DNA of 64,000 nt, from the NCBI GenBank assembly GCA_938038735.1, contig CALHSW010000001.1:18353-82352 (forward strand). Reading direction: 5' to 3'. Position numbers and translations under genes: made by a program. Under the pieces are notes generated by a model that was not told the origin of the DNA, searched no databases, and saw nothing but the letters and a program-made list of their open reading frames with translations. The DNA is from an uncultured Bacteroidia bacterium. GTDB lineage: Bacteria; Bacteroidota; Bacteroidia; Bacteroidales; CAJPTX01. Of the stretch, positions 9,250 to 18,159 are shown piece by piece; position 1 is the first letter of the stretch, and every line of letters starts with the position of its first letter.

Positions 9250-10179
9250 TTATGGAATCTTCCGCCCGTATACGGGCAGCACCGGCGCGAGCTGCCTCCG
9301 CTTGAACGCATTGCGCTCCATCAGCGAAACCGCGGCGCGCCGCGTACCCTCATACTCACGGAGCACCGTCTCATTGTAGCTCCCGGGGAATTCCCCCATG
9401 ATTGCCGCCAGCGTTTTATCCAACTCCACATAGTTCGGCAGGGAGTCTTCATCCTTTTGGTTTGCCCGCAGCTCCGCCGACGGCGGACGATATATTATTC
9501 GTTCGGGAATCAGCTCGCCCGCTTTCCACATGTTGAACGATACGGCCAATATGCGTATCTCGGTCTTATACAAATCGCCCAGCACGCTCAGCGCGCCGCA
9601 TGAGTCGCCGTAGAGCGTGGAATACCCCACCAGGATCTCGCTCCGGTTCGACGTGTTGAGCAGCACGTGCCCCCGCCGGTTCGATACCGCCATCGCCAGC
9701 ACCGCGCGCAGCCGCGCCTGCACATTCTCCGCCCAGAGCCCCTCGTTTCCCCCTACGTGCGCCGCCTCAATGACCCGCGCCGCCTCCTGCCGCAGCCCAT
9801 CTATCGGCAAGGTCAACATCTCCACCCCCAAATTATTCGCCAAAGTGCCGGCATCTTCGCGCGACATCTCCGACGTGTACTCCGATGGCATGAAGACGGT
9901 CAGCACGTTGCCCGCCCCGAAAGCCTCCGTCGCCAACGCGGCCACCAGCGCCGAGTCCAAGCCCCCGCTCAGCCCCAGCATCACCTTCCGAATCCCCTCG
10001 CGGCGCCCCCACGCCCGCAAGCCATTTATCAGCGAGGAGTAGCAATCTCTACAAGCCACCTCAACGCTTGCCTGTACGCCATCCTCGCGCGTATTCTGCC
10101 AAAGCACCGTGCACTGCTTAGCCCAACTCGCTTCTTCGCTCTGCGCAGGCTGCCCCTGCCTATCAATTTCCGCCCCCAT
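9250..10179 (-). CDS. nadE: NAD+ synthetase, single-domain form
   Basis: This protein amidates nicotinic acid adenine dinucleotide to NAD+. The ATP-pyrophosphatase loop is LGLSGGLDSALVAA, followed by STLYGDSCGALSVLGDLYKT and the C-terminal IYRPPSAELRANQKDEDSLP. At 309 residues it lacks the roughly 300-residue N-terminal nitrilase-type glutaminase domain of the glutamine-dependent enzyme, although its C-terminal features look like that class. The upstream gene ruvC ends only 24 bases before it, so there is no room for the missing domain as a separate frame. Either ammonia is the donor or a glutaminase acts from elsewhere. It is probably in the serS-ruvC-nadE-protease operon. Confidence 0.9.
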   Translation of the reverse strand: MGAEIDRQGQPAQSEEASWAKQCTVLWQNTREDGVQASVEVACRDCYSSLINGLRAWGRREGIRKVMLGLSGGLDSALVAALATEAFGAGNVLTVFMPSEYTSEMSREDAGTLANNLGVEMLTLPIDGLRQEAARVIEAAHVGGNEGLWAENVQARLRAVLAMAVSNRRGHVLLNTSNRSEILVGYSTLYGDSCGALSVLGDLYKTEIRILAVSFNMWKAGELIPERIIYRPPSAELRANQKDEDSLPNYVELDKTLAAIMGEFPGSYNETVLREYEGTRRAAVSLMERNAFKRRQLAPVLPVYGRKIP

Positions 10180-10203
10180 GGTTTTTGCCCTTTCTGCCTT
10201 CTC

Positions 10204-10845
10204 TTACTGCCGCACCCTATCGGGGTGCTTAGCCACAAAATCGCTCCACGACCCCTTCCCCGTGCGCCCCACCACTCGCCCCTCGTAGTGGTGGCACAGC
10301 GCCACGGCCAACGCATCGGTCGAGTCAAAATCCTCCAGCCCCGCAATCTCAGCCCCTTTATACAATCCCGACAGCACCCCCTTCACCTGCTCCTTCGTGG
10401 CATCGCCGCACCCCGTCACCGCAATCTTTACCTTCCGCGGCGCGTACTCCTGCACCTCCAGCCCGCACTCCACCATCGTGGCTATCGCCACCCCCTGCGC
10501 CCGCCCCAGCTTCAGCATGCTCTGCGCATTCTTCCCGAAAAACGGGGCCTCTATGGCGCACACCCGCGGCGCGTAACGTTCTATCAGCGCATGCACGCAT
10601 TGCTGTATGGCCATCAGCCGCGCGTAGTCGTCCCCCGCCCGCTGCACCCGGAACGACCCTACCGCCACCAGCCGCGGATCGCCCCGCCCATCCCCTTCCA
10701 CTACCCCGTAGCCCAACACGCGCGTTCCTGGGTCTATCCCAAGCACACGCCGCCCGCTGTCGCTCCGCGCTGACGCGCTCTCCCCCTCGAGCCTATCGCC
10801 CCAAAATCTTTCTATCTCCTCTCCTGCCACGAGCCGCTGCGCCAT
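10204..10845 (-). CDS. ruvC: Holliday junction resolvase RuvC
   Basis: 213 residues from the ATG at 10845, which has a purine-rich GGCGGGGGAGGC upstream; a longer reading would run into serS. The RNase H-fold acidic residues are visible in GIDPGTRVLGYGVV (first Asp), AIEAPFFGKNAQS (Glu) and FDSTDALAVALCHHYEG (Asp pair). The enzyme is a dimer that cuts four-way junctions with RuvAB. There is an N-terminal extension of about 30 residues before the first strand and a C-terminal tail of about 25, slightly longer than usual. It lies 14 bases after serS. Confidence 0.93.
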   Translation of the reverse strand: MAQRLVAGEEIERFWGDRLEGESASARSDSGRRVLGIDPGTRVLGYGVVEGDGRGDPRLVAVGSFRVQRAGDDYARLMAIQQCVHALIERYAPRVCAIEAPFFGKNAQSMLKLGRAQGVAIATMVECGLEVQEYAPRKVKIAVTGCGDATKEQVKGVLSGLYKGAEIAGLEDFDSTDALAVALCHHYEGRVVGRTGKGSWSDFVAKHPDRVRQ

Positions 10846-10859
10846 GCCTCCCCCGCCTT

Positions 10860-12140
10860 CTACTCCTTCCACGGAAGGAAATCTGTCCTCATCCACTCCT
10901 GCAGCACCCGCGGCACACGCACCCCTTCGGGCGTTTGGTTATTCTCTAGCAGCGCCGCCACAATGCGGGGCAGCGCCAACGAACTACCGTTCAGCGTATG
11001 GGCTAGCTGTATACCCTTCTCCTTCGAGCGGTAGCGCAGATGGAGACGGTTGGACTGGAAATCCTCAAAATTACTCACCGAGCTCACCTCGAGCCAGCGC
11101 TTCTGCGCCGCGGAGAAGACCTCCAAATCGAACGTTGATGCCGACGTGAAACTCATGTCGCCACCGCACAGGTGCAGCACACGGTACGGCAGCTCTAGAT
11201 TCTGCAACAGCTGCTCCACGTGGTGCACCATCTCGTCCAGCCGGGCGTAGGAGCGATCGGGGTGCTCCACGCACACCACCTCCACCTTGTCAAACTGGTG
11301 CAGCCGGTTCAGGCCCCGTACGTCCTTCCCGTACGACCCCGCCTCCCGGCGAAAGCACGGCGTGTACGCCGTCATCTTCACCGGCAGGGCATCCTCCTCC
11401 AGGATCACATCGCGCAGCACGTTGGTCAACGGCACCTCCGCGGTCGGTATCATGTAGAACCCATCGAGCGGCACCACGTACATCTGGCTCTCCTTATCCG
11501 GGAGCTGCCCCGTAGCGTACGCGCTCGCCTCGTTCACCACGATCGGCGGCATCATCTCCTCAAACCCCGCCGCCGTGTTATAGTCAATAAAATAGTTAAT
11601 CAGCCCGCGCTCCAGCCTGGCCCCCGCCCCGCGGTACACCGGGAACCCGCTCCCCGTGAGCTTCACCCCAAGTTCAAAATCAATTATTCCGAGCCGCGCC
11701 GCGATCTCCCAATGGGGCAACGCCCCTTCCGGAAGCTCGGGGATCGCCCCTTGGCTCCGCACCACCTCATTATCCTCCGCGGTCCTCCCCTCCGGCACGG
11801 AGCTATGCGGCACGTTCGGCAGCTGCACCAACAGCTCGTTTATCTTCGCCGCCACCTCCGCCTGCTCCGCCTGCCGCTGCTTCAGCCCCTCCTTGAGCGT
11901 TGCCACCTCCGCCTTCAGCGCCTCTGCGCGCGCCCGCTCCCCCTGCTTCATGCACTGCCCCACCTCACGCGACTTCTGGTTCACCTGCGACTGCTGCGCA
12001 TCGCTCTCCCCCTGCAGCTCCCTGCGCCGTGCGTCAAGCGCTAGCACCTCGTCTACCGTTGCGCGGGCATCTACGCCCTTCTTTGCCAGCCCCGCTATCA
12101 CCTCCTCCTTCGCATTCCTCAGCTTTACCAATGTCAGCAT
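10860..12140 (-). CDS. serS: seryl-tRNA synthetase
   Basis: 426 residues from the ATG at 12140 (MLTLVKLRNAKEEVIAGLAK), preceded by AAAAAAGGAATG. The N-terminal coiled-coil arm spans about residues 30-105. Class II motifs follow: motif 2 CFRREAGSYGKDVRGLNRLH and motif 3 GSSLALPRIVAALLENNQ. It charges tRNA(Ser) in the cytoplasm. It heads a minus-strand run with ruvC, nadE and the protease-barrel gene. Confidence 0.97.
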   Translation of the reverse strand: MLTLVKLRNAKEEVIAGLAKKGVDARATVDEVLALDARRRELQGESDAQQSQVNQKSREVGQCMKQGERARAEALKAEVATLKEGLKQRQAEQAEVAAKINELLVQLPNVPHSSVPEGRTAEDNEVVRSQGAIPELPEGALPHWEIAARLGIIDFELGVKLTGSGFPVYRGAGARLERGLINYFIDYNTAAGFEEMMPPIVVNEASAYATGQLPDKESQMYVVPLDGFYMIPTAEVPLTNVLRDVILEEDALPVKMTAYTPCFRREAGSYGKDVRGLNRLHQFDKVEVVCVEHPDRSYARLDEMVHHVEQLLQNLELPYRVLHLCGGDMSFTSASTFDLEVFSAAQKRWLEVSSVSNFEDFQSNRLHLRYRSKEKGIQLAHTLNGSSLALPRIVAALLENNQTPEGVRVPRVLQEWMRTDFLPWKE

Positions 12141-12185
12141 ATCGCATTCCTTTTTTACTCTACCGTACAACCCCACTACAATCCG

Positions 12186-12193
12186 CAAAGGTA
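12186..12193 (-). promoter_or_regulatory. -7 box upstream of serS
   Basis: The minus strand reads TACCTTTG, an exact TAnnTTTG match, 45 bases before the serS ATG. A TTTG lies further upstream (12209-12212) but only about 15 bases away, shorter than the 19-20 usually seen, so the -33 element is uncertain. Confidence 0.45.
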
Positions 12194-12298
12194 AGCAATT
12201 TTCATAATCAAATTGCCTAGCATCCCCACGACCCACATCTGCATCCCCCAGCGCAAGCCCAAATCAAAGCGAAGCCGAATGCATGGGGAAATCAATCG

Positions 12299-15200
12299 CT
12301 AAACATGCCCCCCGTTCACCAGCCGCTCCGTCTCCCCGAGCGCATGCAGCACCCGCCGGTACATCTGCACCCCGTCGAACCCCAGCCGCTCTCCCCGCCG
12401 GTCCTTGAGCCACTTCTGCGCCGGCTGGTAGCCCCCGATGTAGAACTCCCACACCTCCCGCCGCACGTGGCTAAAATATTGCGCCTCGTTGATGTACACC
12501 CGCCCATCGCACCACGCCGGGGTCTCCACCACCGTCTCCCCCTCCCCGTGCAGCGCGCTCTCCAGCTCCCACTGCTCCGCCCCCTCCATCAGGTGCAGCC
12601 TCCGCAGGTACGCCCCCCTGGCGCGCTGCGCCTCGAAATCCTCCCCGCCCCGCGGGTAGGGTACCCTCGGGAAGTCCACCTTCAAGAACTCCGCGTAGCG
12701 GGCGAGGTACACCCCGTCGTGCAGCGCGCCGTAGACGTAGTCGAACGCCTCCCCCGGCGTTACCGCTCGCCCCGCGGCCTCCCCCAGCTTCGCCAGCAGC
12801 GCGGCATCCATGTTCGCCTCCCGGCAGCTGTAGTCCTCCGAGTAGAGGTAAAGGGGGGCTAGGTACCCCTGGTCCCCAATGAAATGGAGATCCATGATGC
12901 TACTGCATATAAAAACGCCCGAAAACGGCCCCTGCTGGCTCTGCCGCCGCATAAACACCAACCCCACGTTATCGCGAAGCATATGGCGCATAACGCTTAA
13001 TCGCGGTCTAGCAATTATGCCATTCGTTTTTCCTGTGTAATATACATAACGCGGCGAGAATACGCGGTACCCGTACGGCAATATGTTCGTTTCATCAACG
13101 GCTTTACCCACATCCTCACGGGCCGATTGCCACGCCCAGGCCTTGGTGTCTACCACTCCGTACTTCTGCCTAAACTCCGCCTCCGGCAAACGGATTAAAT
13201 CTCTAACCCTTTTACCAACCCCATCTCGGCTGCATATCACGAAACTATCATTGTGCGTTTTTATGCCAGAAACGCTTTCTGTAAACAGTTCCTGTATGCC
13301 AAAACAGTCCTCGTTATACTCCTTTTCAAGCGAAAAATCCTTCGGCACAAAGAAACACATAGGATCCCGAATCCCTACCTTCTGCCATTTCACGGATTCT
13401 ACCGTTGCCGTGTCAAGGTAATCGTACTTTGCCGCCCGCATCCCCCATACATCCTGATGGTAAACGTTCGCCAGCTCCCCCTTCCTGCTCCCATCCTTCA
13501 CGAAGAGGTTGATGCTCACCCCCTGCATGATGTCAAACACGTTCTCATCCTTCCCCCCATCGGGTGTGCTTTCCTTCTTTCTTGCATTCCCATGCAGATC
13601 CAATATATAAATAGAATCAAAGACCCGTAGCAGCTCATGCCGCATCTGCCGATGGATGACCCCATCAAGGAATCCATTGTTAGTAATGTAGGCAAGGATG
13701 CCCTCGCCCGTCCGCTCCACGTAGTACTGCCCCAGGCGAATGAACTTGATGTAATCATCGGAGAGCGGCTGGATGTTCCGCTCGTTGAGTCCCCGCTTGT
13801 AGTCCATCGTAAGGTCCTCAATCCATTCCCCCCTATTGCTGCTGCTGACGCTGTACGGTGGGTTGCCGAGCATCACCATCACGGGGCACTGGAGCTTGGC
13901 GCGGTTGGCTGCGGCGCCCTCCTCGCTGAGCCAGGGGATGGTGGCCCGCTGGCTCACGGCGTAGGGTTCCAGCGCGTTGGTGAGGAAGAGGTTGAGCCGG
14001 TCGCCCTCGCCGAGCTGGTAGCCGGTGGCGGCCAGCACCGCGTCGAGCTTCACGTGCGCCACCGCGTGGCTCGCCATGAGCAGCTCGAAGCCCATCAGCC
14101 GGGGCAGCAGGTGGCGCGCCGCGTAGTCGCGCCAGAGCCCCTCCGGCGCGCCCCCGAAATGGCCGTGGATGCGCCGCACGGCCTCCGCCAGGAAGGTGCC
14201 CGTGCCCACCGCGGGGTCGAGCAGCTGCACCCGGTGCACCGTCACCTGGCGCACCGCCCCCGTGAGGGGGTTCTTCACCGGGCGGGTCGTTTCGCTCGCG
14301 TCCGCCAGCCCGTCGCGTAGGCCGAAGCGCGCCGCCAGCAGGTCGTCCACCGCGCGCACGATGAAGCGCACCACCGGCGCCGGGGTGTACCACACGCCCC
14401 TCGCCTTGCGCAGCTGGGGGTTGTACGCCGCGAGGAAGTCCTCGTAGAAGTGCATCAGGGGGTCGGCGTCCCCGCGCAGCGCCGCGTAGCCCGCCATGAT
14501 GGTGCGCATGTCCGCCAGGGCGAAGGCGCCCACGAGGTCGTCCACCACCCACGCGATGCGGGGGTCAAGGTCGAAGCCCGCGATGTCCTGGAAGGCGCGC
14601 CGCAGGAAGGGGTTGGCCATGGGGATGCGCTGCGCCGCCTCCAGGCGGCTGAACCGCTCGGGGGTGTCATCATACAGCCGCGCCGCGAAGAGGCCGTAGG
14701 TGATGGTCTGGGCGTAGAGGTCGGCGAAGGCTTCCTCGGAGAGGTCGTGCACCAGCTCCTGCCGGGTGGCGCTGTAGACGCTACGCAGGTAGTGCCCCGC
14801 GTAGCCGTCGCGCTGCCCCCGGGCGGCGTCCTCCTGCAGGGCATCGTGCACTGCGGCGGCGAGGAGCCGGGCCTTGCCCGCCATCACGGCCGCCAGCGCG
14901 CCGGGGGTGGTGATGGCGGCCCGCGGCGCGTCGCGCACACAGGCCACCAGCTCCAGGAACGCCGCCGCCCCCTCCGCCACGGGCTGCACCCTATCGTCCA
15001 TTTTAGCGGCCACGCGGGCGCAGAGGCGCAGCTCGCCCGTCGCGTAGAGGTGGAAATCAAGGTAGTCGGTGAAGATGACGCACCCCAGCGCACCTCGGTA
15101 GCGGGCGAACTGGTCGTGGTTCTTGCCTTTGCCATCAAGGTCGCCGTCGTCGAGGTCCTTGCACTCCACGTACCCCGCGGGCTGCCCCGTGCGCCGGTCG

Positions 15201-15382
15201 GCGATCAGCAGGTCCGGCGCGCCGCACTTCACCCTTGCCGGCTCGTTGACCACCGTGTGCCCAGGCAGCAACGCTTCAAGCAGCCGCTGCAGCGCGGGAC
15301 GGTAGGCGTGCTCCCCCGCCGCCCCCGTGCGCAGCTGCGCGTTGATCGCCCCGATGTACTCTTTAATCATCTCCTGCGGCAT
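12299..15382 (-). CDS. single-chain restriction-modification enzyme (type ISP/IIG-like N6-adenine methyltransferase with N-terminal nuclease)
   Basis: 1027 residues from the ATG at 15382, which has an excellent AAAGGAGGAGG ribosome site. The N-terminus carries a PD-(D/E)xK nuclease signature: APDLLI with Asp57 and YVECKD with Glu73 and Lys75. A helical linker leads to the methyltransferase: LLDPAVGTGTFLAEAV (motif I, Asp389) and GNPPYSV (motif IV, Asn507-Tyr510), the signature of N6-adenine MTases. The C-terminal third should hold the target-recognition domain. No helicase motifs were seen, unlike LlaGI-type ISP enzymes. Base composition is mosaic: the methylase half is extremely GC-rich, the segment from about 13,846 down to 12,880 is AT-richer, and the end is GC-rich again. 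No separate R, M or S gene is adjacent. Confidence 0.85.
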   Translation of the reverse strand: MPQEMIKEYIGAINAQLRTGAAGEHAYRPALQRLLEALLPGHTVVNEPARVKCGAPDLLIADRRTGQPAGYVECKDLDDGDLDGKGKNHDQFARYRGALGCVIFTDYLDFHLYATGELRLCARVAAKMDDRVQPVAEGAAAFLELVACVRDAPRAAITTPGALAAVMAGKARLLAAAVHDALQEDAARGQRDGYAGHYLRSVYSATRQELVHDLSEEAFADLYAQTITYGLFAARLYDDTPERFSRLEAAQRIPMANPFLRRAFQDIAGFDLDPRIAWVVDDLVGAFALADMRTIMAGYAALRGDADPLMHFYEDFLAAYNPQLRKARGVWYTPAPVVRFIVRAVDDLLAARFGLRDGLADASETTRPVKNPLTGAVRQVTVHRVQLLDPAVGTGTFLAEAVRRIHGHFGGAPEGLWRDYAARHLLPRLMGFELLMASHAVAHVKLDAVLAATGYQLGEGDRLNLFLTNALEPYAVSQRATIPWLSEEGAAANRAKLQCPVMVMLGNPPYSVSSSNRGEWIEDLTMDYKRGLNERNIQPLSDDYIKFIRLGQYYVERTGEGILAYITNNGFLDGVIHRQMRHELLRVFDSIYILDLHGNARKKESTPDGGKDENVFDIMQGVSINLFVKDGSRKGELANVYHQDVWGMRAAKYDYLDTATVESVKWQKVGIRDPMCFFVPKDFSLEKEYNEDCFGIQELFTESVSGIKTHNDSFVICSRDGVGKRVRDLIRLPEAEFRQKYGVVDTKAWAWQSAREDVGKAVDETNILPYGYRVFSPRYVYYTGKTNGIIARPRLSVMRHMLRDNVGLVFMRRQSQQGPFSGVFICSSIMDLHFIGDQGYLAPLYLYSEDYSCREANMDAALLAKLGEAAGRAVTPGEAFDYVYGALHDGVYLARYAEFLKVDFPRVPYPRGGEDFEAQRARGAYLRRLHLMEGAEQWELESALHGEGETVVETPAWCDGRVYINEAQYFSHVRREVWEFYIGGYQPAQKWLKDRRGERLGFDGVQMYRRVLHALGETERLVNGGHV

Positions 15383-15421
15383 AGCGACACCTCCTCCTTT
15401 CTCTGGCCAGTTTCTAATGGG

Positions 15422-15429
15422 CAAAGGTA
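15422..15429 (-). promoter_or_regulatory. -7 box of the restriction-modification gene
   Basis: The minus strand reads TACCTTTG, 39 bases upstream of the ATG at 15382. No good TTTG is seen at the expected -33 distance. Confidence 0.45.
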
Positions 15430-15568
15430 GGAAATTAGCGGGTAGCGAGTTAGGACCGCCCAAGGGAATACAACCGCAGGGAGAAAATGCACCCAGGTGC
15501 AGGCCCTACTGCGGCCGCACGGTTTTTCAGCCAGCTGCAATCACCCCACAACTTCCTACCAAACTACC

Positions 15569-15628
15569 ACCCCCTTCGCATCAAATTCGGATTTCTCCGG
15601 AGAAATCCGAATTTGATGCGAAGGGGGT
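15569..15628. repeat. perfect 60-bp palindrome
   Basis: Thirty bases starting ACCCCCTTCGCATCAAATTC are followed without any spacer by their exact reverse complement. The centre is CTCCGGAG. The element sits about 190 bases upstream of the restriction-modification gene and 270 bases past the end of the chemoreceptor gene. There is no T tract beside it, so it is not an ordinary terminator. A shorter palindrome of similar design lies at 42132-42171. Confidence 0.9.
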
Positions 15629-15737
15629 ACACATTTGATGGCTGATTATTAGAGGTGCGCTATTCAGTGGGCGGAATGGGTTAATAGAGGTTCTCAAATG
15701 GTTGTTCTCTAAGGCATACGGTTTTCCTTTGCGTTAA

Positions 15738-15842
15738 ACCCACGCTAAACCGATAGCAGATGCACTAAACCGGCATTTTGATGGAGATGTCCCTAAAGTG
15801 TACTCGCCAGATCTGAAGGTGAAGAAGTCGGGCTACGAGTAA
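15738..15842 (+). pseudogene. possible C-terminal remnant of an unidentified gene
   Basis: After a stop at 15735 the plus strand reads THAKPIADALNRHFDGDV and continues PKVYSPDLKVKKSGYE to a TAA at 15840. The composition looks like real protein rather than noise, but there is no start codon or ribosome site. I do not recognise the parent family. The remaining 15383-15893 interval holds the promoter, the 60-bp palindrome and nothing else I can name. Confidence 0.2.
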
Positions 15843-15893
15843 GAAGTACGCAATCGTTGCACATAGCAAAGGTCATCGCGTAGGATATGGCCA

Positions 15894-17600
15894 TTACATC
15901 CTGAACCACATGGCGGCCTTGCGCATGGTTGCAGCCTGTTCGTTAAGCGCAACGGCGCTGGAACTCATCTCCTCGGCAGCGGCGGCGTTCTGCTTCCCAA
16001 TGCGATTGAGCTGCTGAATGGCCGTGCTAATTTGATCGGCCTCGTCGCGCTGCCCCATGCTGAGCGCACGTATTTCAGACATGAGAGCGGCCGCCTTGGA
16101 CATCTGGGGAAGGATGTCCCGCAGGCTCTGCGAGGTGTTTTTCGTCGCTTCAAGCGACTCGCCGGAGAGGGCAATGATTTCTTTAGCCGCTTTTTCCGCC
16201 CCCTCGGCGAGCTTTCGCACCTCAACGGCCACCACGTTAAACCCACGCCCATGTTCTCCCGCCCGCGCGGCCTCGACGGCGGCGTTGAGCGCAAGGATGT
16301 TGGTTTGCTTCGCGATGCTCTGCACCACCCCAATGCGCTCCGCTATGGCCTGCACGATGGTAAGCGAGTTTTCACCTGCCATGTTTGCCGCAACGATTTG
16401 CTCCTGTAGCTCCTGCATGATATCTCCGCTCTGCATGGCGCTCTCCGCGCTCTGGTGAATGGTGGTAGTCATCTCCTCCATGGCGCTGCTCACCTCCTCC
16501 ACGCTGCTGGCCTGTTCGCTGCTGCTTCTATTGAGTTGAAGGCTGATAGTATTGAGGTTTTCGCTTGCCGCTGCGGTGCAAGAGGCACTTTCGGCCACCT
16601 TGGAGATGGCATTCCGCACGTTGGCGGCCATGGATTGCCCTGCAGCCATAAGTAGACCTATCTCGTCACGGTACGCAGCGAGGCGCGAGGGCTCCGTTTC
16701 TCGGAACTCCCCCTCGCTCATGGGGCGCAGGAGGTTTACGGTTTGCTTTATGCCGTAGGAGAGGTATCCCGACACGATGGAGCTGAGCCCTATGGAGAGG
16801 AGGAGAACCGCAACACCGAGCGCAATGAGTAGGGTCTGGAGTTGGCGAGTGCGATTGTGGATCTCCGCGGAGAGCGCATTGTAGAGTTCATCAATGAGGT
16901 TACTCTGCTGTTCACCAATGGCCTTGCTGGACCGGGCAAAGGCCTGCTGCGTACGTACGGACGACTCGAGCTTGCTGAGGGCATCTGCCACATCGTTGAG
17001 ATATGCTAGCTCTGTTGGTTGGGAGGTTGCGTCTGCCGCTTTGCGTGCCGTTGCGTGCGCCTCGGTGAGCCATTCGGGGGCATCGGTGAAAGTGTACTGC
17101 ATATAGAGCCGAGCAATGGCATCGGCATTTTGCGATGGCTTGCCAGCGTGCGTTGCGGACGACCCACCTGTGGCCCGGTGCAGCTGATTACGCGCGGAGG
17201 TGAAGTTATTGGCCGCGAGAACGACCCCATCGATGCGGCCCGCGTACTCCTCCACCAGCATGGCGATGGAGCGAGCGGTTCGCTCCGTTTGCGATAGCCC
17301 CGACTCTTCGGCGAGCGCAATGAGGGCGTTGGCGTAGGCCTGCGCGCTGTCAAGATCCCGAATAATCGTGCCGATTAACGCTTGGTCACCCGTCTGCGCA
17401 AAGAGCAGCTCGTTCACACGGCCCGCGTTGAAATGGCTGTCAATGCTCCAGCCGTAGGCGCGGGCCTCCGACATGAGGCTAATGCGATGCGTTACGCGAA
17501 GGATGAGCGCAAGCCCTACCGTAATGAGCAAGAGAATGATTCCGAAGCTGGTACCGAGCTTTGCCCCCGTGCTCCAATCGGGCAGTCGTTTCAATTTCAT
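15894..17600 (-). CDS. methyl-accepting chemotaxis protein with periplasmic helical sensor domain
   Basis: 568 residues. The first membrane helix is at about 18-36 (IILLLITVGLALIL). A helical periplasmic domain follows to about 265, then a second membrane helix (LLIALGVAVLLLSIGL), a HAMP-like linker, and the long cytoplasmic coiled coil. The signalling tip reads QTNILALNAAVEAARAGEHG and RGFNVVAVEVRKLAEGA, the conserved hairpin that contacts CheA/CheW. It has no C-terminal CheR-binding pentapeptide. No che genes lie nearby, so the signalling partners must be elsewhere. It is transcribed divergently from the YjbR gene. Confidence 0.93.
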   Translation of the reverse strand: MKLKRLPDWSTGAKLGTSFGIILLLITVGLALILRVTHRISLMSEARAYGWSIDSHFNAGRVNELLFAQTGDQALIGTIIRDLDSAQAYANALIALAEESGLSQTERTARSIAMLVEEYAGRIDGVVLAANNFTSARNQLHRATGGSSATHAGKPSQNADAIARLYMQYTFTDAPEWLTEAHATARKAADATSQPTELAYLNDVADALSKLESSVRTQQAFARSSKAIGEQQSNLIDELYNALSAEIHNRTRQLQTLLIALGVAVLLLSIGLSSIVSGYLSYGIKQTVNLLRPMSEGEFRETEPSRLAAYRDEIGLLMAAGQSMAANVRNAISKVAESASCTAAASENLNTISLQLNRSSSEQASSVEEVSSAMEEMTTTIHQSAESAMQSGDIMQELQEQIVAANMAGENSLTIVQAIAERIGVVQSIAKQTNILALNAAVEAARAGEHGRGFNVVAVEVRKLAEGAEKAAKEIIALSGESLEATKNTSQSLRDILPQMSKAAALMSEIRALSMGQRDEADQISTAIQQLNRIGKQNAAAAEEMSSSAVALNEQAATMRKAAMWFRM

Positions 17601-17723
17601 AGTAAAACGTTACACCTTGTGAATGAGAGTTGAGGCCCCGTACGGCCCCATTCCTTTCGTGCTGCGAAGGTAGAGGCATCGGGTTAAGCCTTGGTTACGA
17701 CACGCATACGGCACTATTTTTTT

Positions 17724-17731
17724 TACCTTTG
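17724..17731 (+). promoter_or_regulatory. -7 box upstream of the YjbR gene
   Basis: TACCTTTG on the plus strand, 24 bases before the ATG at 17756, preceded by a T run. This implies a short leader. No convincing -33 TTTG at the standard spacing. Confidence 0.45.
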
Positions 17732-17755
17732 CAACGAAAAGAGATACGACTTGCT

Positions 17756-18127
17756 ATGGATTTAATGGGGCTTCGTGACTATGCCCTATCGTTGCCAGGG
17801 GTGACGGAGGATTGTCCGTTCGGGGACGATACGCTGGTGTTTAGGGTCGGGGGGAAGATTTTCGTCTTCATGTCGCTCGATGGGGGTCCTATACAGGTGT
17901 CGATGAAGTGCGACCCCGAGCTGGCACGCCACCTCCGAGAGCAGTACCCCCAGATTACACCGGGCTACCACCTAAATAAAAAGCATTGGATCACGCTGGG
18001 CGAACTGAGAACGCTCCCCGAAGGGTTGGTGCAGCGGCAGGTGCGCCACTCGTACCGTTGCGTGCTGAAGAAGCTACCGAAGGCGGTGCGCAAGGGGATA
18101 GGCGAGTTGCCGCTAGACGATGAGTAA
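17756..18127 (+). CDS. MmcQ/YjbR family protein
   Basis: 123 residues from the ATG at 17756, just after a Bacteroidota -7 box; any upstream in-frame start would lie before the promoter. The sequence matches the MmcQ/YjbR fold (double-wing DNA-binding-like): LRDYALSLPGVTEDCPFGDD, LVFRVGGKIFVFMSL, and the family signature GYHLNKKHWITL. The molecular role of the family is not established. It is the first of three plus-strand genes, with the next reading frame beginning within about 30 bases. Confidence 0.9.
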   Translation: MDLMGLRDYALSLPGVTEDCPFGDDTLVFRVGGKIFVFMSLDGGPIQVSMKCDPELARHLREQYPQITPGYHLNKKHWITLGELRTLPEGLVQRQVRHSYRCVLKKLPKAVRKGIGELPLDDE

Positions 18128-18159
18128 ACGTGCTGGGGCGACGATTGCGGAAAGGCGGC

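Noticed and set aside
13833..14552. A 239-codon minus-strand frame inside the restriction-modification gene
   Set aside because: Gly/Arg-rich composition from a shifted reading of GC-rich DNA; no domain or start site.
12299..15382. Part of a BREX or DISARM system
   Set aside because: No PglZ, Lon-like, helicase or phospholipase-type genes adjoin it; serS and a chemoreceptor gene flank it.
14450..15430. A 326-codon open frame on the plus strand, antisense to the restriction-modification gene
   Set aside because: It follows from extreme GC content; the minus-strand frame holds the nuclease motifs and a strong ribosome site.
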